Origin: Panopea generosa
Taxonomy: Eukaryota; Mollusca; Bivalvia; Adapedonta; Hiatellidae
NCBI GenBank assembly: GCA_029582155.1
Contig: CM055909.1
Coordinates: 22,403,347-22,467,346 of the forward strand
DNA: 64,000 bases
Direction of reading: 5' to 3'
Position 1 is the stretch's first letter. Each line of letters begins with the position of its first letter. Below, in pieces: positions 32,968-45,559 of this stretch. Below the pieces are notes generated by a model that did no database searches, was not told where the DNA came from, and saw only the letters and a list, made by a program, of their open reading frames with translations. A program made the translations under genes and the position numbers.

Positions 32968-34480
32968 GACATATTTGATAGTAATTTCATTAAGTAAACA
33001 CGTCTGTCCTATATAGACATACTAAATAGTAATTATATTACGTAAACAGAGCTATCTTATATATACGGATACTAGATAGTGATTTTATTACGTAAACACA
33101 GCTATCTTATAAAAAGACATTCTAGATAGTGGTTTTATTATGTAAACTCATGTTTTTTATAAATAGACATACTAGACAGTGATTTTATTATGTAAACACA
33201 TCTATCTTATATGTAGACATACTAGATAGTGATTATATTACGTAAACAGAGCTATCTTATATATAGACATACTAGGTAGTGATTATATAACGTAAACAGA
33301 GCTATCTTATATATAGACATACTAGGTAATGATTATATTACGTAAACGGAGCTATCTTATATATAGACATACTAGGTAGTGATTTTATTACGTAAACAGA
33401 GCTATCATATATATAGACATACTAGATAGTGATTATATTACGTAAACAGAGCTATCTTATATATAGACATACTAGGTAGTAATTATATTACGTAAACAGA
33501 GCTATCTTATATATACGGATACTAGATAGTGATTTTATTACGTAAACACAGCTATCTTATAAAAAGACATTCTAGATAGTGGTTTTATTATGTAAACTCA
33601 TGTTTTTTTATAAATAGACATACTAGCCAGTGATTTTATTATGTAAACACATCTTTCTTATATATAGACATACTTGATAGTGATTATATTACGTAAACAG
33701 AGCTATCTTATATATAGACATACTAGGTAGTGATTTTATTACGTAAACAGCTATCATATATATAGACATACTAGGTAGTGATTACATTACGTAAACACAG
33801 CTATATTATATATAGACATACTAGATAGTAATTATATTACGTAAACACAGCTATATTATATATAGACATACTAGATAGTGATTATATTACGTAAACACAG
33901 TTATATTATAAATAGGCATACTTAACGGTGATTTTATTACGTAAACACAGCTATATTATATATAGACATACTAGATAGTGATTATATTACGTAAACACAG
34001 CTATATTATATATAGACATACTTGATAGTGATTATATTACGTAAACACAGCTATCTTATATATAGACATACTAGATGAAATAAAAAATGTTTAAACTAAA
34101 CATTCTAGAATGTGATTTAATTACGTAAACATATCTGTCTTGTGATTTTATTACGTAATCACATCTTTCTTATATAGACATACTTGATTGTTATTTTATT
34201 ACGTAATCACATCTTTCTTATATAGACATACTTGATTGTTATTTTATTACGTAATCACATCTTTCTTATATAGACATACTTGATGGTTATTTTATTACGT
34301 AATCACATCTTTCTTATATAGACATACTTGATTGTTATTTTATTACGTAATCACATCTTTCTTATATAGACATACTTGATAGTGATTTTATTACGTAATC
34401 ACATCTTTCTTATATAGACATACTTGATTGTGATTTTATTACGTTAACACATCTGTCTTATACAGAAACATACTTGATAG
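32916..34480. repeat. 50-bp minisatellite, about 30 units, with AT run at its start
   Basis: Starts with a pure AT run (about 32918-32960). Unit: GTAAACAGAGCTATCTTATA, TATAGACATACTAGATAGTG, ATTATATTAC. A five-unit stretch with private variants (ATACGGATACTAGATAG, AAAAAGACATTCTAG, TGTTTTTTATAAATAG) occurs twice, near 33055-33185 and 33505-33640. From about 34130 a shorter variant unit (ATCACATCTTTCTTATATAG) takes over. Confidence 0.93.
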
Positions 34481-34995
34481 TGAATTTATGATTGGGTGCA
34501 CAAATACATAATATATAATATCTATATTTTATAGTGAATTTGTGACTGGGTGCACAAATACATATTATAAAATAACTATATTTTATAGTGAATTTGTCAT
34601 TTAGTACACAAATACATATCATATTTAACTATACTTTATAGTGAAATTGTGACTGGTTGCACAAATACATATTATATAATAACTATATTTTATAGTGAAT
34701 TTGTCATTTAGTAGACAAATACATATCATATTTAACTATACTTTATAGTGAATTTGTGATTAAGTACACAAATACATGTTATATAATAAGTATACTTCAT
34801 AGTGAATTTGTGATTTAGTACATAAATACATATTATATAATAACAATACTTTAAAGTGAATTTGTGATTTAGTACACAAATACATATTTTATAATAACTA
34901 TACTTAACTATACACGATAGTGAAATGTGATTTAGTACACAAATATATACTATATTAAAATATACTAGATAGTGGATTTGTGATTAAGTACACTC
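34481..34995. repeat. Second minisatellite, about 53-bp unit, ten copies
   Basis: Unit: ATAGTGAATTTGTGATTTAG, TACACAAATACATATTATAT, AATAACTATACTTT. It joins the 50-bp array without a gap and shares the GATAGTGA(A/T)TT phrase with it, so the two arrays may have a common origin. Confidence 0.88.
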
Positions 34996-37900
34996 ATGAA
35001 ATGGTATAGAAAATAGTATTCAAAGAGAATGATTTTGATAATAAACATCCATAACTATAATAATCGAGTATGATACTATTCTAAATATTCTATTTTCAAT
35101 ACATTGGTACTAAATAAAGGCATACATATTGGATGGTGAGTTTAATATACAATATAAAAATACAATTTAAAATTGTGCAGAGAAAAGGGTTTTCAAGGAC
35201 TAATTTTCTTATCCACAAAATAACAAGTATTTCGTTCAGAAACTAGTATTTCATTTTATCCTACCACCAGTCATTATAAGACATAATAACTAGGTGACCA
35301 AATAAATTTAGGTTTATTTAACAGGTAACCAATAGGCCTCTCTCAAATTATATGAATGCCAGTCATTCCATTACCAGAGCGATGCTTTGAGCTCATCACA
35401 CTACCAGCTGATTAGCAGACGACTATAATACATAGGAAAATGGCTACACCCATATCAACTTAGGATGATTTTTTGAGATATGGTCAAGATAGTTTTGTTC
35501 CATTATGAATAGCAGATCAGATTTTCCCCTTTAATTTTCATAAGATTGTTAAGGGACATATGCCAGCAAACAAATTGTATTAAGCAAAATAAGGCGAGAT
35601 GGAGGACCACATGGCAATGCAAGTTATCATGTTACATATCTTCCTATTATTGTTATAAATTTTAAATAGCTCATTGTTTTGTTTTATTTAAAATAAATAA
35701 AAACTTTAAAAAACATTTTTTTTTTATTTGATCAATGCAAAAGCCATAACATGTAACAACAACGTATGTTTATATTTTTATTTCTAACAAGGAAAGGGAA
35801 GTGAAACCATTTGTGTTACCGTATTACGCCTTCAAGTATAAACATAATTTTATTGACATGTGAACATAATATTATATATGGCATTTATACTGTCACTATT
35901 TTGGAATATTGAATAATATGTGTATCTTTCTTTATAGGGTGGAAATGGACTGTATGAATAAAGTGTAAATCAGAAGACTCTAGTCAAAGGCATATTGATA
36001 TGCGGAAGTACGTAAAGAAACAGTAATGAAAATTTGGAAAACAGGATGACAGAGACACGTCATCAAAAAGTCAGAAATATAGTCCCAAAAATTGGCACAC
36101 CCGTGAAGTATATTCTTGCAGAGCCTTTTTTCTGGACTGCAGTTGATAATCTGGAACATGTATGTGTTACTCTATATGGCTACATGCCAATGTTAATATT
36201 AACGGACACTGACAGTCTGATTCCCAAACAATTGGGTCTGCTGCAGTTGTGTATGTACAACTGATTATGTAAAGTGAAATATAAGCTTTATTTAAATGTA
36301 AACATTATTTTAAGACTTTTCTAATAAATGATTTCGAACATGTATATTGAGTAAATAAAACCTAAATTGTCTTTATTTTATATGGCTTTTCATTATTTCT
36401 CTGCGATCTGTTACATTCACTATTACACCATACCCCACCCCCACACCACCACCCCGGTATAATTTTGTTTTACTAAAACAAGAAAAAAAGGTTTAAACAA
36501 AAATAAAGAGTAAACTGTTCTGTTGTGTTCTAGACAATGGACACTTATATGAGTAGTCATGGTAATACACTAATATTCATAGAACCTGACACTATACAGA
36601 CGGTTTGTATCACTACCAAAGAGAGGTGTTAATTAGCTTTAATCTACAGTAATGTTTATACAGGTCAAATGTTAATGAATTGATTTACATCAGGGTCTGC
36701 AAATGCCTATAAGACCCCTTCAGTATCTGAGAATTTCTAAAAGATCATAAAACACGGTTTTACCAGACGCAATACACATGCTGAATAATATAATAAGTTA
36801 AATTTCAAATAATGAACTACTTAAATCAACAATTAAATATTGTTTTTTTTATTTTTATATTTATTGAACTGTCAACAAATTAGAAACTTATACATGTAAT
36901 CAGACAAATCTCAATTACTATCCGATAGAGCCATGTTATCTCTATGGACGCTAGTGTTGCTGTAAGATAGGACGTGCTCCTAGCCTCGTTCTGGTGTAGA
37001 TATGCATATTCATGAGACAATATTAAGAATGGTCAATTAAACATTAATTTCTGATTATTAGGATTCCTTCATCTAAACGTTACTGTCCGACATATTGCGA
37101 TTGAAATGGCAGATTGCCGAAACTATTACCGACTTAGGTTATGACATTAATTTGTCAAATACAATAAGCATGTTATGAAATAGATAAATATTTAATTAAA
37201 ATTCACAATGAATAAATATACTTGATTGTTATTTTTTTTATAAGTACTGCTGGTTCAATCCTCTGATTGATCAAAACGTTTGTGTGTTACACACACACCT
37301 AGGTTTCTCTATATATTCTATAGCACATTTCTTTATTATGGTGACATATTTAAGAAGTATATCGCTTTTAAGTTATAGAAACTGTTGTGTTTTTTTGTTG
37401 TTTTTTTAATTGAATAATTTCTGCACGCTCATCTAGGAAAAATAAAAAAAAATCAAGTCTATTTGCAATGCTCTTTTGTTTGTTTATTACACATTATTAC
37501 CTAGATGACTATGCAAAACAGACATAATGTACATGTACAAATACATCACATTATTGCTTCTCTATCTATATGGTAACATGCATAATACACGTGTTGACAT
37601 GTTTTATAAATGATGATATTGAACAAAAAGGGTTAAAAAGTTGTCACGGCACCGTTCCGTGAACTCTTTTTATATAAGCTTTATGAAACGTGCAAAAATG
37701 CGATTGAACTTGTTGCAAATCGATATGGAGACATGCTGCGATCGGGGCTTAGTAAAACTCTATAGTAAAATATGCGCATATCAATGAAGGCGTCTTACAG
37801 AGAGTGGGTTTATCAATCTTGGTTGCCTGCACATATCATATTATTAAAGCAAATAATTTAGAAATCAAAGGCCTAAAAAGGAAATTAAATACATTTTGTT

Positions 37901-38005
37901 ATCTACAACTTGGTTTAATATTTTATTTTTTGTAATGTTTTTAATGTTTTTTGTAAGTTATTTTTTTTTAAGAAAATACGATTTTGCTCAGTTTCATTCT
38001 GTGAT
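34996..38005. other. Intergenic, nothing recognised
   Basis: AT-rich; a 76-codon frame at 36034-36264 has no recognisable motif. No TE ends found. Poly-T and poly-A runs are frequent. Confidence 0.45.
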
Positions 38006-38019
38006 CTTCCTCTGCCAAT

Positions 38020-38345
38020 ACAACTCACTCACTGAGTCATTCATTAAGTTAGTCACTCACTTATTCACTCTCTTTACCATTCAATAATTTACTCACTCAC
38101 TTATTCAGTAACTCTATCACATATTCACTCACACACACACATTCACTAATCACCCACTCACTCACTCAACCAACCACCCACCCACCACTCACTCACTCAC
38201 TCGCTCACTCACTCACTCACTCACTCACTCACTCACTCACTCACTCACTCACTCACTCACTCACTCACTCATTCACTCACTCACTCACTCACTCACTCAC
38301 TCACTCAATCAATCAATCAATTAAACAATCAATATATCAATCAAT
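38020..38345. repeat. (CACT)n microsatellite with CAAT tail
   Basis: Degenerate ACTCACTC repeats turn pure at about 38185-38308 and then change into CAATCAAT. Not coding. Confidence 0.92.
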
Positions 38346-38448
38346 GAATCAATCATTCAATCAACCATTATTTATTCGTTATATGTCTAAATATTCATGC
38401 TTTCTATACAAAAACTTAAATCTATAAATATGTAGTTTATATCGTCTA

Positions 38449-38734
38449 GCCGGGCTGGATTAGCGCAGTCGTTAGCGTGTCTGACGATCAATCCAGGGCT
38501 CGTGAGTTCGAATTCTTGCACGGCCACAATCTTCGTGATGGTTGATATACAACATTGCGTCTCATTATCTTTCGTCTCTCACCGCTTATTTAAGTGGGAA
38601 AGTGATCAGTTCCTTGTGGAGATGGGGTGTTCTTGAGTACTGGTTAACCTTCCAGGATCTCTGGAAACAGTGGTTAGGTTAACTGATCGTTTATTAACCC
38701 TAGATGGCATAAAATGACGTTAAATATTCAATCT
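38449..38734 (+). mobile_element. tRNA-derived SINE, family 1, full length
   Basis: Head GCCGGGCTGGATTAGCGCAG and B box GAGTTCGAATTCTTG, body CGTCTCTCACCGCTTATTTA and GTACTGGTTAACCTTCCAGG, end AAATATTCAATC. It keeps the CTTCCAGGATCTCTGG block that the copy at 12.4 kb lacks. No clear target duplication. Confidence 0.87.
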
Positions 38735-38739
38735 AGTTA

Positions 38740-39790
38740 TATTAGCCATAGTGTATATGTCTGGTACAGAACATGTACATCCCTTTCAGTACACAGTAAG
38801 AAAATTGTCTACTATTGATTTTGGCGTTAATACTATTATCTTAATGGCGTTCTCTTTAATGTACTTTTTATGAATATGCATGAACTGTTCTGTCAGTCAG
38901 CCATTGGTTGACAAAAAAATGTTTAGCATATTTAAAGGTAGGTACAGTGTAAAATGTTGATCAATAGCATGAATAGGTGTAACACATTAACTTCTCTAAA
39001 GTATTATTCAGCTTAAGCTTATAGTTGGTGTCCGATATCTCCAATAACTCGGAGTTTTTCTCACTATAACCGGCCAGATAAAGCCTGTTTTCAGTTTACA
39101 GTTCGCTAGTTAATCTTATCAATTTTCAACTTTCAGCTTTATTTAAACTTTTTATAGCAATTGACTTATAATGCGAACTACGGAGACGTTTGTTCAGTTT
39201 GGAGTCCAATGTTATATTATATGATAAGTCAGATTTCCTCAGAGTTTATTTATATATTTTGAAGTTTGGACTCTATCGGATTTGTAAAGAGCTCTAACCG
39301 AACACATGGTTATAGATAAGACATTTTTTTACAGTGAGGCGACATATCGTTTATTTTATACATGATACTTACGTCATATTTATGTTTTAATACAATGTGG
39401 ATGCGAACGGAATTAACGCGATATCTTTTTCATTGTATGATGTGACAATTACGTAAAGAGAGAGTCTAGGTCACTTCGCGTAAATGTTTATATAATATTT
39501 AATAACCATCATAACCATACTTCAGTGTCGGTACAATATTATTTACATGTAAATACAACAACATAATAAATAGAAGATCTTACATGAGTGCTCATTTATT
39601 ATTGAATTAATTAAACGAATTGGCAAAAATATATTATGCGAGGCTTTGCTCATTTTTTTTCGACAACTTCAATAAACTCAATAATTAATTACTTTTTAAC
39701 ACATAACTCAGGAAAATGGTAAATCTACCGTATATATATAACAGATCACCTCTATAAGGAACAAGAATAAATCGGACATATCAGTTTCCA
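38740..39790. other. Intergenic, nothing recognised
   Basis: No frame or repeat could be assigned. Confidence 0.45.
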
Positions 39791-39794
39791 TCTG

Positions 39795-39905
39795 TCAAAA
39801 CAAAAATACAAATACAATCTTTTAGTTCGTAAATAGAGGCCTCTGGCCCAAAATTCATTTCGTCATTTACAAACATTTAGTAGTGTCAAAATATAAAATG
39901 AAATA
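39795..39905 (-). mobile_element. LINE 3' end fragment, minus strand
   Basis: The reverse complement reads ATTTTGGGCCAGAGGCCTCT ATTTACG, the counterpart of the 27.6 kb fragment. No coding part is attached on this side. Confidence 0.45.
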
Positions 39906-40119
39906 TGGCAAACAATTTATGTGGAAATAAGTTATCAGTAGTCGTTTGTTTTATTTTAATGTGATTCATATGCAGCTTCTTTCCTGAGGTATCGTTTAGT
40001 TGTTGTAGCTGAAAACAATTTTCTAAGTTATTTTAACGGAATACCAAGACTGTACAAATCATAGTCCAATATCCACATATCTCGGACACAAAAATAATAA
40101 ACGATATTCTTCTTCTAGA

Positions 40120-41170
40120 ATATTTATATTAATTTATTTGATGCTTATGTAGCATTTATATTACACTATGGTTGTGAAGTATGGGGATTTATACAAGCAG
40201 AGAGCATTGAGAGAGTACATAGAAAGTTCTGTAAATGGTTTAAAAATGTTAAAATGTCGAGCAACAACTTATCTTTATATGCAGAGTTATGTAGATTTCC
40301 ACTATGTGTATATCGGCAACCAAGAATTATGAAGAACAGGTTAAAACTAAATTCAGATAAAAATAACAACTGTATTCTAAAAATATAAACGAAACCCTTA
40401 GAACTGAAATAGAGGCTGATAACAGACTGATAAATTGGGCTTCAAAAGTTAGAGACACACTGCAACACGCAGGTTTTCATGATGTATGGCTGTTTCCATC
40501 ATCAGTCAACATTAACGTGTCCATACCTTTATTAAGAAACCCACTAAAAGATATATACATATCCCAGTGGAGAACAAGTATGTTTAACAGGACGTCGTTG
40601 TTATTATACCGGGAATTAAAACCCACTTTTGAAATATCTGCGTATCTAAAATTAGTGAATAATGGAAAAAAAAACAGAATTACTTTTTAAATATTTTAAG
40701 AAACGGCCGTAGGTGTAAAGCATGAACACTAAATGATATAGACGACGAATATCATTTCATCATTGTTTTTTATACAATCAAATAAGAGATGAATTTATAC
40801 TAACATATTACACAAGACGAGCGAGCATGGTAAAGTTTATTAAAAACAAACCGAAAATCGTTGTTAACTAAATTAGCATCATATTGGACAAAAGCTTGAA
40901 AATACAGAAACAATCTGATAAATTATGTATAACATTTCACATACATAAATATATGTAAATTAAAATACCATGAATATTTATATACTAATATTGCTTGACG
41001 AAATACTATTATAACTAGCTTTTGAAATATGTTGTTTAAAACCACCATCACCAATATTGTTTTATAATTATGTATAATATTGTAACATTACATTGCATGC
41101 ATTGAAAATGTTTGTAAAGATGATAAGCTATGATGCTCAAGTCTAAAAAATAAAAGTTCTGTTCTGCTAT
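40120..41170 (+). mobile_element. LINE fragment: C-terminal part of the ORF2-type protein and 3' UTR
   Basis: Conceptual translation gives LHYGCEVWGFIQAESIERVH, then NRLINWASKVRDTLQHAGFH, PLLRNPLKDIYISQWRTSMF and DEYHFI. These are the conserved post-RT blocks (YGxExWG, W...L..xGF, L.D.Y.QxW, DEYHF) of CR1/Jockey-type non-LTR elements. The frame is broken by several shifts and stops and the RT domain is missing, so it is a 5'-truncated dead copy. AATAAAAG near 41149 could mark its 3' end. Confidence 0.75.
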
Positions 41171-41739
41171 GTTATATATTTGTATGAATATAACAATATG
41201 TACATTTTCGGTCAGTTTCTATTTTGCGCTTGGGACTATAACACCGAAAACACTCAAGAGATTTTTATGCACGCACATTCTTATTATTTGAAACCCAAAT
41301 TTTTATTCCATTATCATCTAAAGCTTTAAACATTTTATAACAATGTTTTTGATATCGGCGATTTTGCATATGCATTATTTTACACCAGTACTTAATGCAT
41401 TCTGTAAGGTAAGTAATACACAAAGCAAGCCGTCCATACTCGCCGAGCGCTATTCATTATTTACAGACCTTTTAACACCTATAATTTTTTTACAAAACTC
41501 AGCTCGAACTGACTCAATTGTACTTGAATATTCGTAGATGCTTAACACAATAACAGTTTTACCATTGGATCAAACAATTTAAATAGGTCATTATGTAAAA
41601 ATCGTCCAAATGGTCTTTGATAATTTCGAATTGAATATATAGCTTTTTTAGCCTGTGTGGCAAGTTTCATTTGGCTAAGTCTATGATAGTTGTCAACAGA
41701 ATGTCCATAGCTTTACATAATGACGTTGTTTTTAGCTCG

Positions 41740-42450
41740 ACTATTCGTAGAATAGGGAGGGCGGGTGCGGGGATATGACTGAAACTTCACATGTGTACTC
41801 AGAATCATCATTGCAATGCACGGAGATAAGAACCATACCTCTGGGCTGCATTTCGGCAGTTATGATTATTTTGACTTGATTTTTTTTTAGGTTAAAATTG
41901 TTATCAGGTAAGATATCTGCAACCACTCATTGGATATGAATGAAACTCCACATTGTGTTCAACGCCATCAATCAGCGGGTGCAAAGAGACAAGAACCATA
42001 ACTTGGGATGCATTTTAGCAGAATTATGTCCCTTTTTACGTAGAAAAATTTGGTTTGGATTAAAGTTTTGAGGAGGTACATATGTCATAAACCTATCATT
42101 GGATATTCTCATGTGGGTTCAGCATTACCAATGGAACGCACAGAAAAAAACAATTCTGGCTTTGCATTTTAGCAGAATTATGGCCCTTTTGGTTAAAGTA
42201 TTTGAGCGGATTACGGTTTAAGCAGGTACATAAATATCAACCTATCATTGGATATAAATGCAATTTCCCATGTGTGTTCAACATCTCATAAAGACAAGAC
42301 CTACAGCTCTTGATAACCCTTTGACATAAGTATTTCCCCTTTAGACTTGGAGTTTTTTAGCAAGTTGGTACATATTTCATCAATCTACCATTGGACATGA
42401 ATGAAACTTTACATGTAAGAAATGTTAAAGTTTGTAGAACAAGTACAAGG
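41740..42450. repeat. Degenerate ~170-bp tandem repeat, four units
   Basis: Recurring phrases: CATTGGATATGAATGAAACT, GTGTTCA, AAGAACCATA, GCATTTTAGCAGAATTATG and GGTACATA. Similar degenerate blocks are common in bivalve DNA; no clear protein is encoded. Confidence 0.65.
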
Positions 42451-42624
42451 CCTAAAGCTCATATGTTTTATAAATAGGCTCAGTGTGTGGTCCTTTCTCA
42501 GATGTGTTAGAAACCATGACCCTGTGGGAAAAATTGGCTCACTCTAAGGGGTTCAACATTTTACAAAATGTTATATCGGTAAAACTTAAAAAAATATGTT
42601 TTCTACCAAAGTTGAAGGCCATGG

Positions 42625-42883
42625 GCCTAAATTCATCAATACTTTGAGTCTGAAATTCGGACTCAGACTCAAATCTTACATTTTTGCAAAACCCTGTAAA
42701 CATACACTTATGGGTAAGAAAGGTGATCCTATAACATTTTCTGTTAAATAATCATCAACATTGATTGATTCTGCAAATAAATATAGTAATGTGATTGTTT
42801 AGTAGATGTTATTGGAATCTTAAATATTTAACATTATGAGTCTGAATCTAAATCTTAGACTTAAAATATTGATGAATTTAGGT
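42625..42883. mobile_element. MITE with ~50-bp terminal inverted repeats
   Basis: The left end CCTAAATTCATCAATACTTT GAGTCTGAAA is mirrored at the right end (reverse complement CCTAAATTCATCAATATTTT AAGTCTAAGA), continuing to CAGACTCA on both sides. Total length 259 bp, no frame; target duplication not resolved. Confidence 0.8.
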
Positions 42884-42974
42884 CCTGCAGCTCAGATATG
42901 ATTTTTCACTTCTTCTTAAAAAAGTATTCATTTTTTAAATACATTTTTCTTTAAATTTATTTTTTTAATTTATC

Positions 42975-43265
42975 ATTTTCATGAAACGGTATCGAGCTGT
43001 GATACATTGTGCCTGCTGGTACAAGCTTATTTTAACTAAAGATCCATTTTCATGAACTTTTACCGGTATATTGCCCTCTGATGTGAAATAAGTACATATA
43101 TTGTATATGTAAAACGTTGAAGCAATACATAATGCGTAAGGGCATCCAACTGTGATACACTTTGCATGCTGGTACACAATTATTTCAACTATAGATCCAT
43201 TTCTATGAACTGATACCGAAATATTGCTCTATGATTTGAAGTTAGTGCATAGATTTTAAATTATT
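42975..43265. repeat. Tandem duplication, two ~125-bp copies
   Basis: GTGATACATTGTGCCTGCTG, GATCCATTTTCATGAAC and TACCGGTATATTGC in copy one recur as GTGATACACTTTGCATGCTG, GATCCATTTCTATGAAC and TACCGAAATATTGC in copy two. Confidence 0.75.
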
Positions 43266-43519
43266 ATGTACAACACTGAACAATTTAGAATATGGAAGGA
43301 GCTAACATAAATTCCGATAGAAATTATACGTTTACATATTTTCATACGCCGCTCTTTTGCATTTGAATAAGTCAACTTCTCTCATGTTTCTTTGGTATGT
43401 TTTAAAAATACTCGTCCGATTTTTAAACATAAAGTTCTAATTGCTTTATTTAACACTAAAAGTGACAGTTCAACTGATATTTAACTTGGTTCTACGTTGT
43501 TCGCTTTACAAAATAATTT

Positions 43520-43745
43520 ACTACAAAAATCGCCGTAAGTCAATTTGACATTATTTTCATGGAATGTTCAAATTTTGATCGACATTTAAAATGATTGTAT
43601 TTTCAGAAAATATATAACTTTCAGCATGATGTGAGCCAACATGGCTTCATTTGGATGAAAATTAAAGATATTATGAATAATTGTTGGTTTACATTTACGA
43701 CGGTTATTGTCGTAAGTTTTTTTTGTGAAAAGCACCCCTGTTGTC
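43520..43745 (+). repeat. Dispersed repeat R, copy 2
   Basis: Same family as 17500-17730: AAAATCGCCGTAAGTCAATT and TATGAATAATTGTTGGTTTA. It contains about 20 bp (ACGACGGTTATTGTCGTAAG) that copy 1 lacks. Confidence 0.75.
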
Positions 43746-44444
43746 GAATGTATAAAAACATTTAGCTGAAACATGTGCCTCAAAACAATAAATCATAAAT
43801 TTCATTGCTCACACGCTGTATGCGTGTAACCATCTTGCTCCTTTATGAAAATATTATGTAATCAAGTAATGTTATAATATATGCGAATTAAACAATGAAC
43901 CATTTTAATACAGTATTTCAGTTTTTATATACCACTCAGGAGAACAATGTGTATTGAACGGCGATTCTGTTACATAAAACTATTTCACAAAATAAAAAAC
44001 TGTAAATTGACGTCACATATAATATATAAATAAAATCTCTTGCTGTTGCCGAAGTACTTTAGATCTTACGATCTTCGTCAGCGGCGATTAATGCATCGAC
44101 ATTTTTAAATAACAATGGAAATAATGTAACGTTGTACTATATTTGGCGCGCAGCCGACGTTATATTGTTTAGCGCGCTGTTCCTTGGTATTTATACCACA
44201 TGGGCGAAACGTTTTACAATTATATATGTCATGGTTAAAACTGCAATGTCACACGAAAGTAACCGTAATATCATACACGCGCTGTCGGAGTACAGCGTTA
44301 GATTGACTTACCCAGCCTTGTCACGAGCAGTTCTTAATATCTGTAATATATACTTAATAATGTACCATCAGAAAACTTGCTTCAATATCAGCAGACTAAC
44401 AATTACTTGAAGTTGAAATTGAGCAGAGTATTCAATTTAATATA

Positions 44445-44602
44445 GGATTAAATTCATTTTTTTCTGTTTTTTATGCATGTGTAAAGAATGTCGAATCACG
44501 CACAAATCAAATAGAGTCCGAAGTCGACATTTTGTCAGATTTATGTGTGATTTGACATTCTTTACACATACATAAAAAAACATAAAAAAATGAATTTAAT
44601 CC
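44445..44602. mobile_element. Hairpin MITE, ~65-bp arms
   Basis: The left arm (GGATTAAATTCATTTTTTTC to CGCACAAATC) and the right arm (GATTTATGTGTGATTTGACA to GAATTTAATCC) are inverted copies with only a few mismatches, around a loop of about 28 bp. The whole element is 158 bp and would fold into one long hairpin. Confidence 0.85.
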
Positions 44603-44609
44603 TTATAAT

Positions 44610-45558
44610 TCCAATCCTGATGATTAAATTTAATCTGAGACTCCTCAAGTGAATGGAAAAAAAATGAAAAAAAAAACTATACGCTGCAAAGTAAACGCGT
44701 AAGAATACATCACCTCTGTCCTGGTTGACATCAAATTCCCGAAATATCAATATTATTGTAGCGGCTATTGTTTCCATTATCAGATGAACTCTGTAACAAG
44801 AGTTGGTTTATTGTAAAAAGACGAAATATTTTGCGGTGAAAAAATTAAACAACCGCCTTTATCTCTCGATTTAGACAAATAAAAAATCAATAATTCCAGG
44901 GAATACCCACACAGTGTAGACGCTGACGACATTGTTTAGGTTTTGTCTACACGCTTGTTTTTAAAAAATGTGTCCATATTTACGAAGGTCATATAAAACC
45001 ACGCTCATTGATGGAGAATCCTAATTTGAAACGTTTTAAACGACGTTTGTGTATTTACATTGTCTCACGGTCGTCTGCTTCTGAGCTTCAACTACATGTA
45101 AGTATTTTTATTTCATTTTTCATGTAGAATAAATTGGTCTGAGGAAATATTTGTCAACGACTAGCATTCACGTTCGGTAAACCAGGGTTGTGTTCAGTGG
45201 TATACTATACATCTCAAATGTGAACATTTTATGACCTACGTCATTGTTACTCAAAACAACTTCTGGTCTGATTGTGACGCCCGGTTAAATCGCTGAACCA
45301 AACAAATCTATAAAACAATAAACTGATGAAGACAGCTAGGACTAGATCTAACATTTGTTTTTGTTGTATTTTATTATTAAAATAAGCGTGGAACCGTTGT
45401 GAACACCTTTTAAGTTCGTATATTGTTAAACCGACCATCAAAATGTCGATGCTTCTTTTTTTACGCGAGAAACGTAAAAGTAGTCCGGTTCCAGGGTTTT
45501 ATCGAAAAATAGCACCATCCTGGCCCTTTATGTAAATTCAATCCTCTTTACTTAACTT
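44610..45558. other. Intergenic, nothing recognised
   Basis: No gene or repeat identified. Confidence 0.45.
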
Positions 45559-45559
45559 A

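Noticed and set aside
36034-36264. Seventy-six-codon frame beginning MENRMTETRH
   Set aside because: No motif, no partner exons, typical length for chance frames in this AT content; its start is not an ATG.
44132-44410. Ninety-two-codon frame with hydrophobic start (MYYIWRAADVILFSALF)
   Set aside because: Next to a MITE, no recognisable family, no splice support. Could be part of an unknown element but not supportable.
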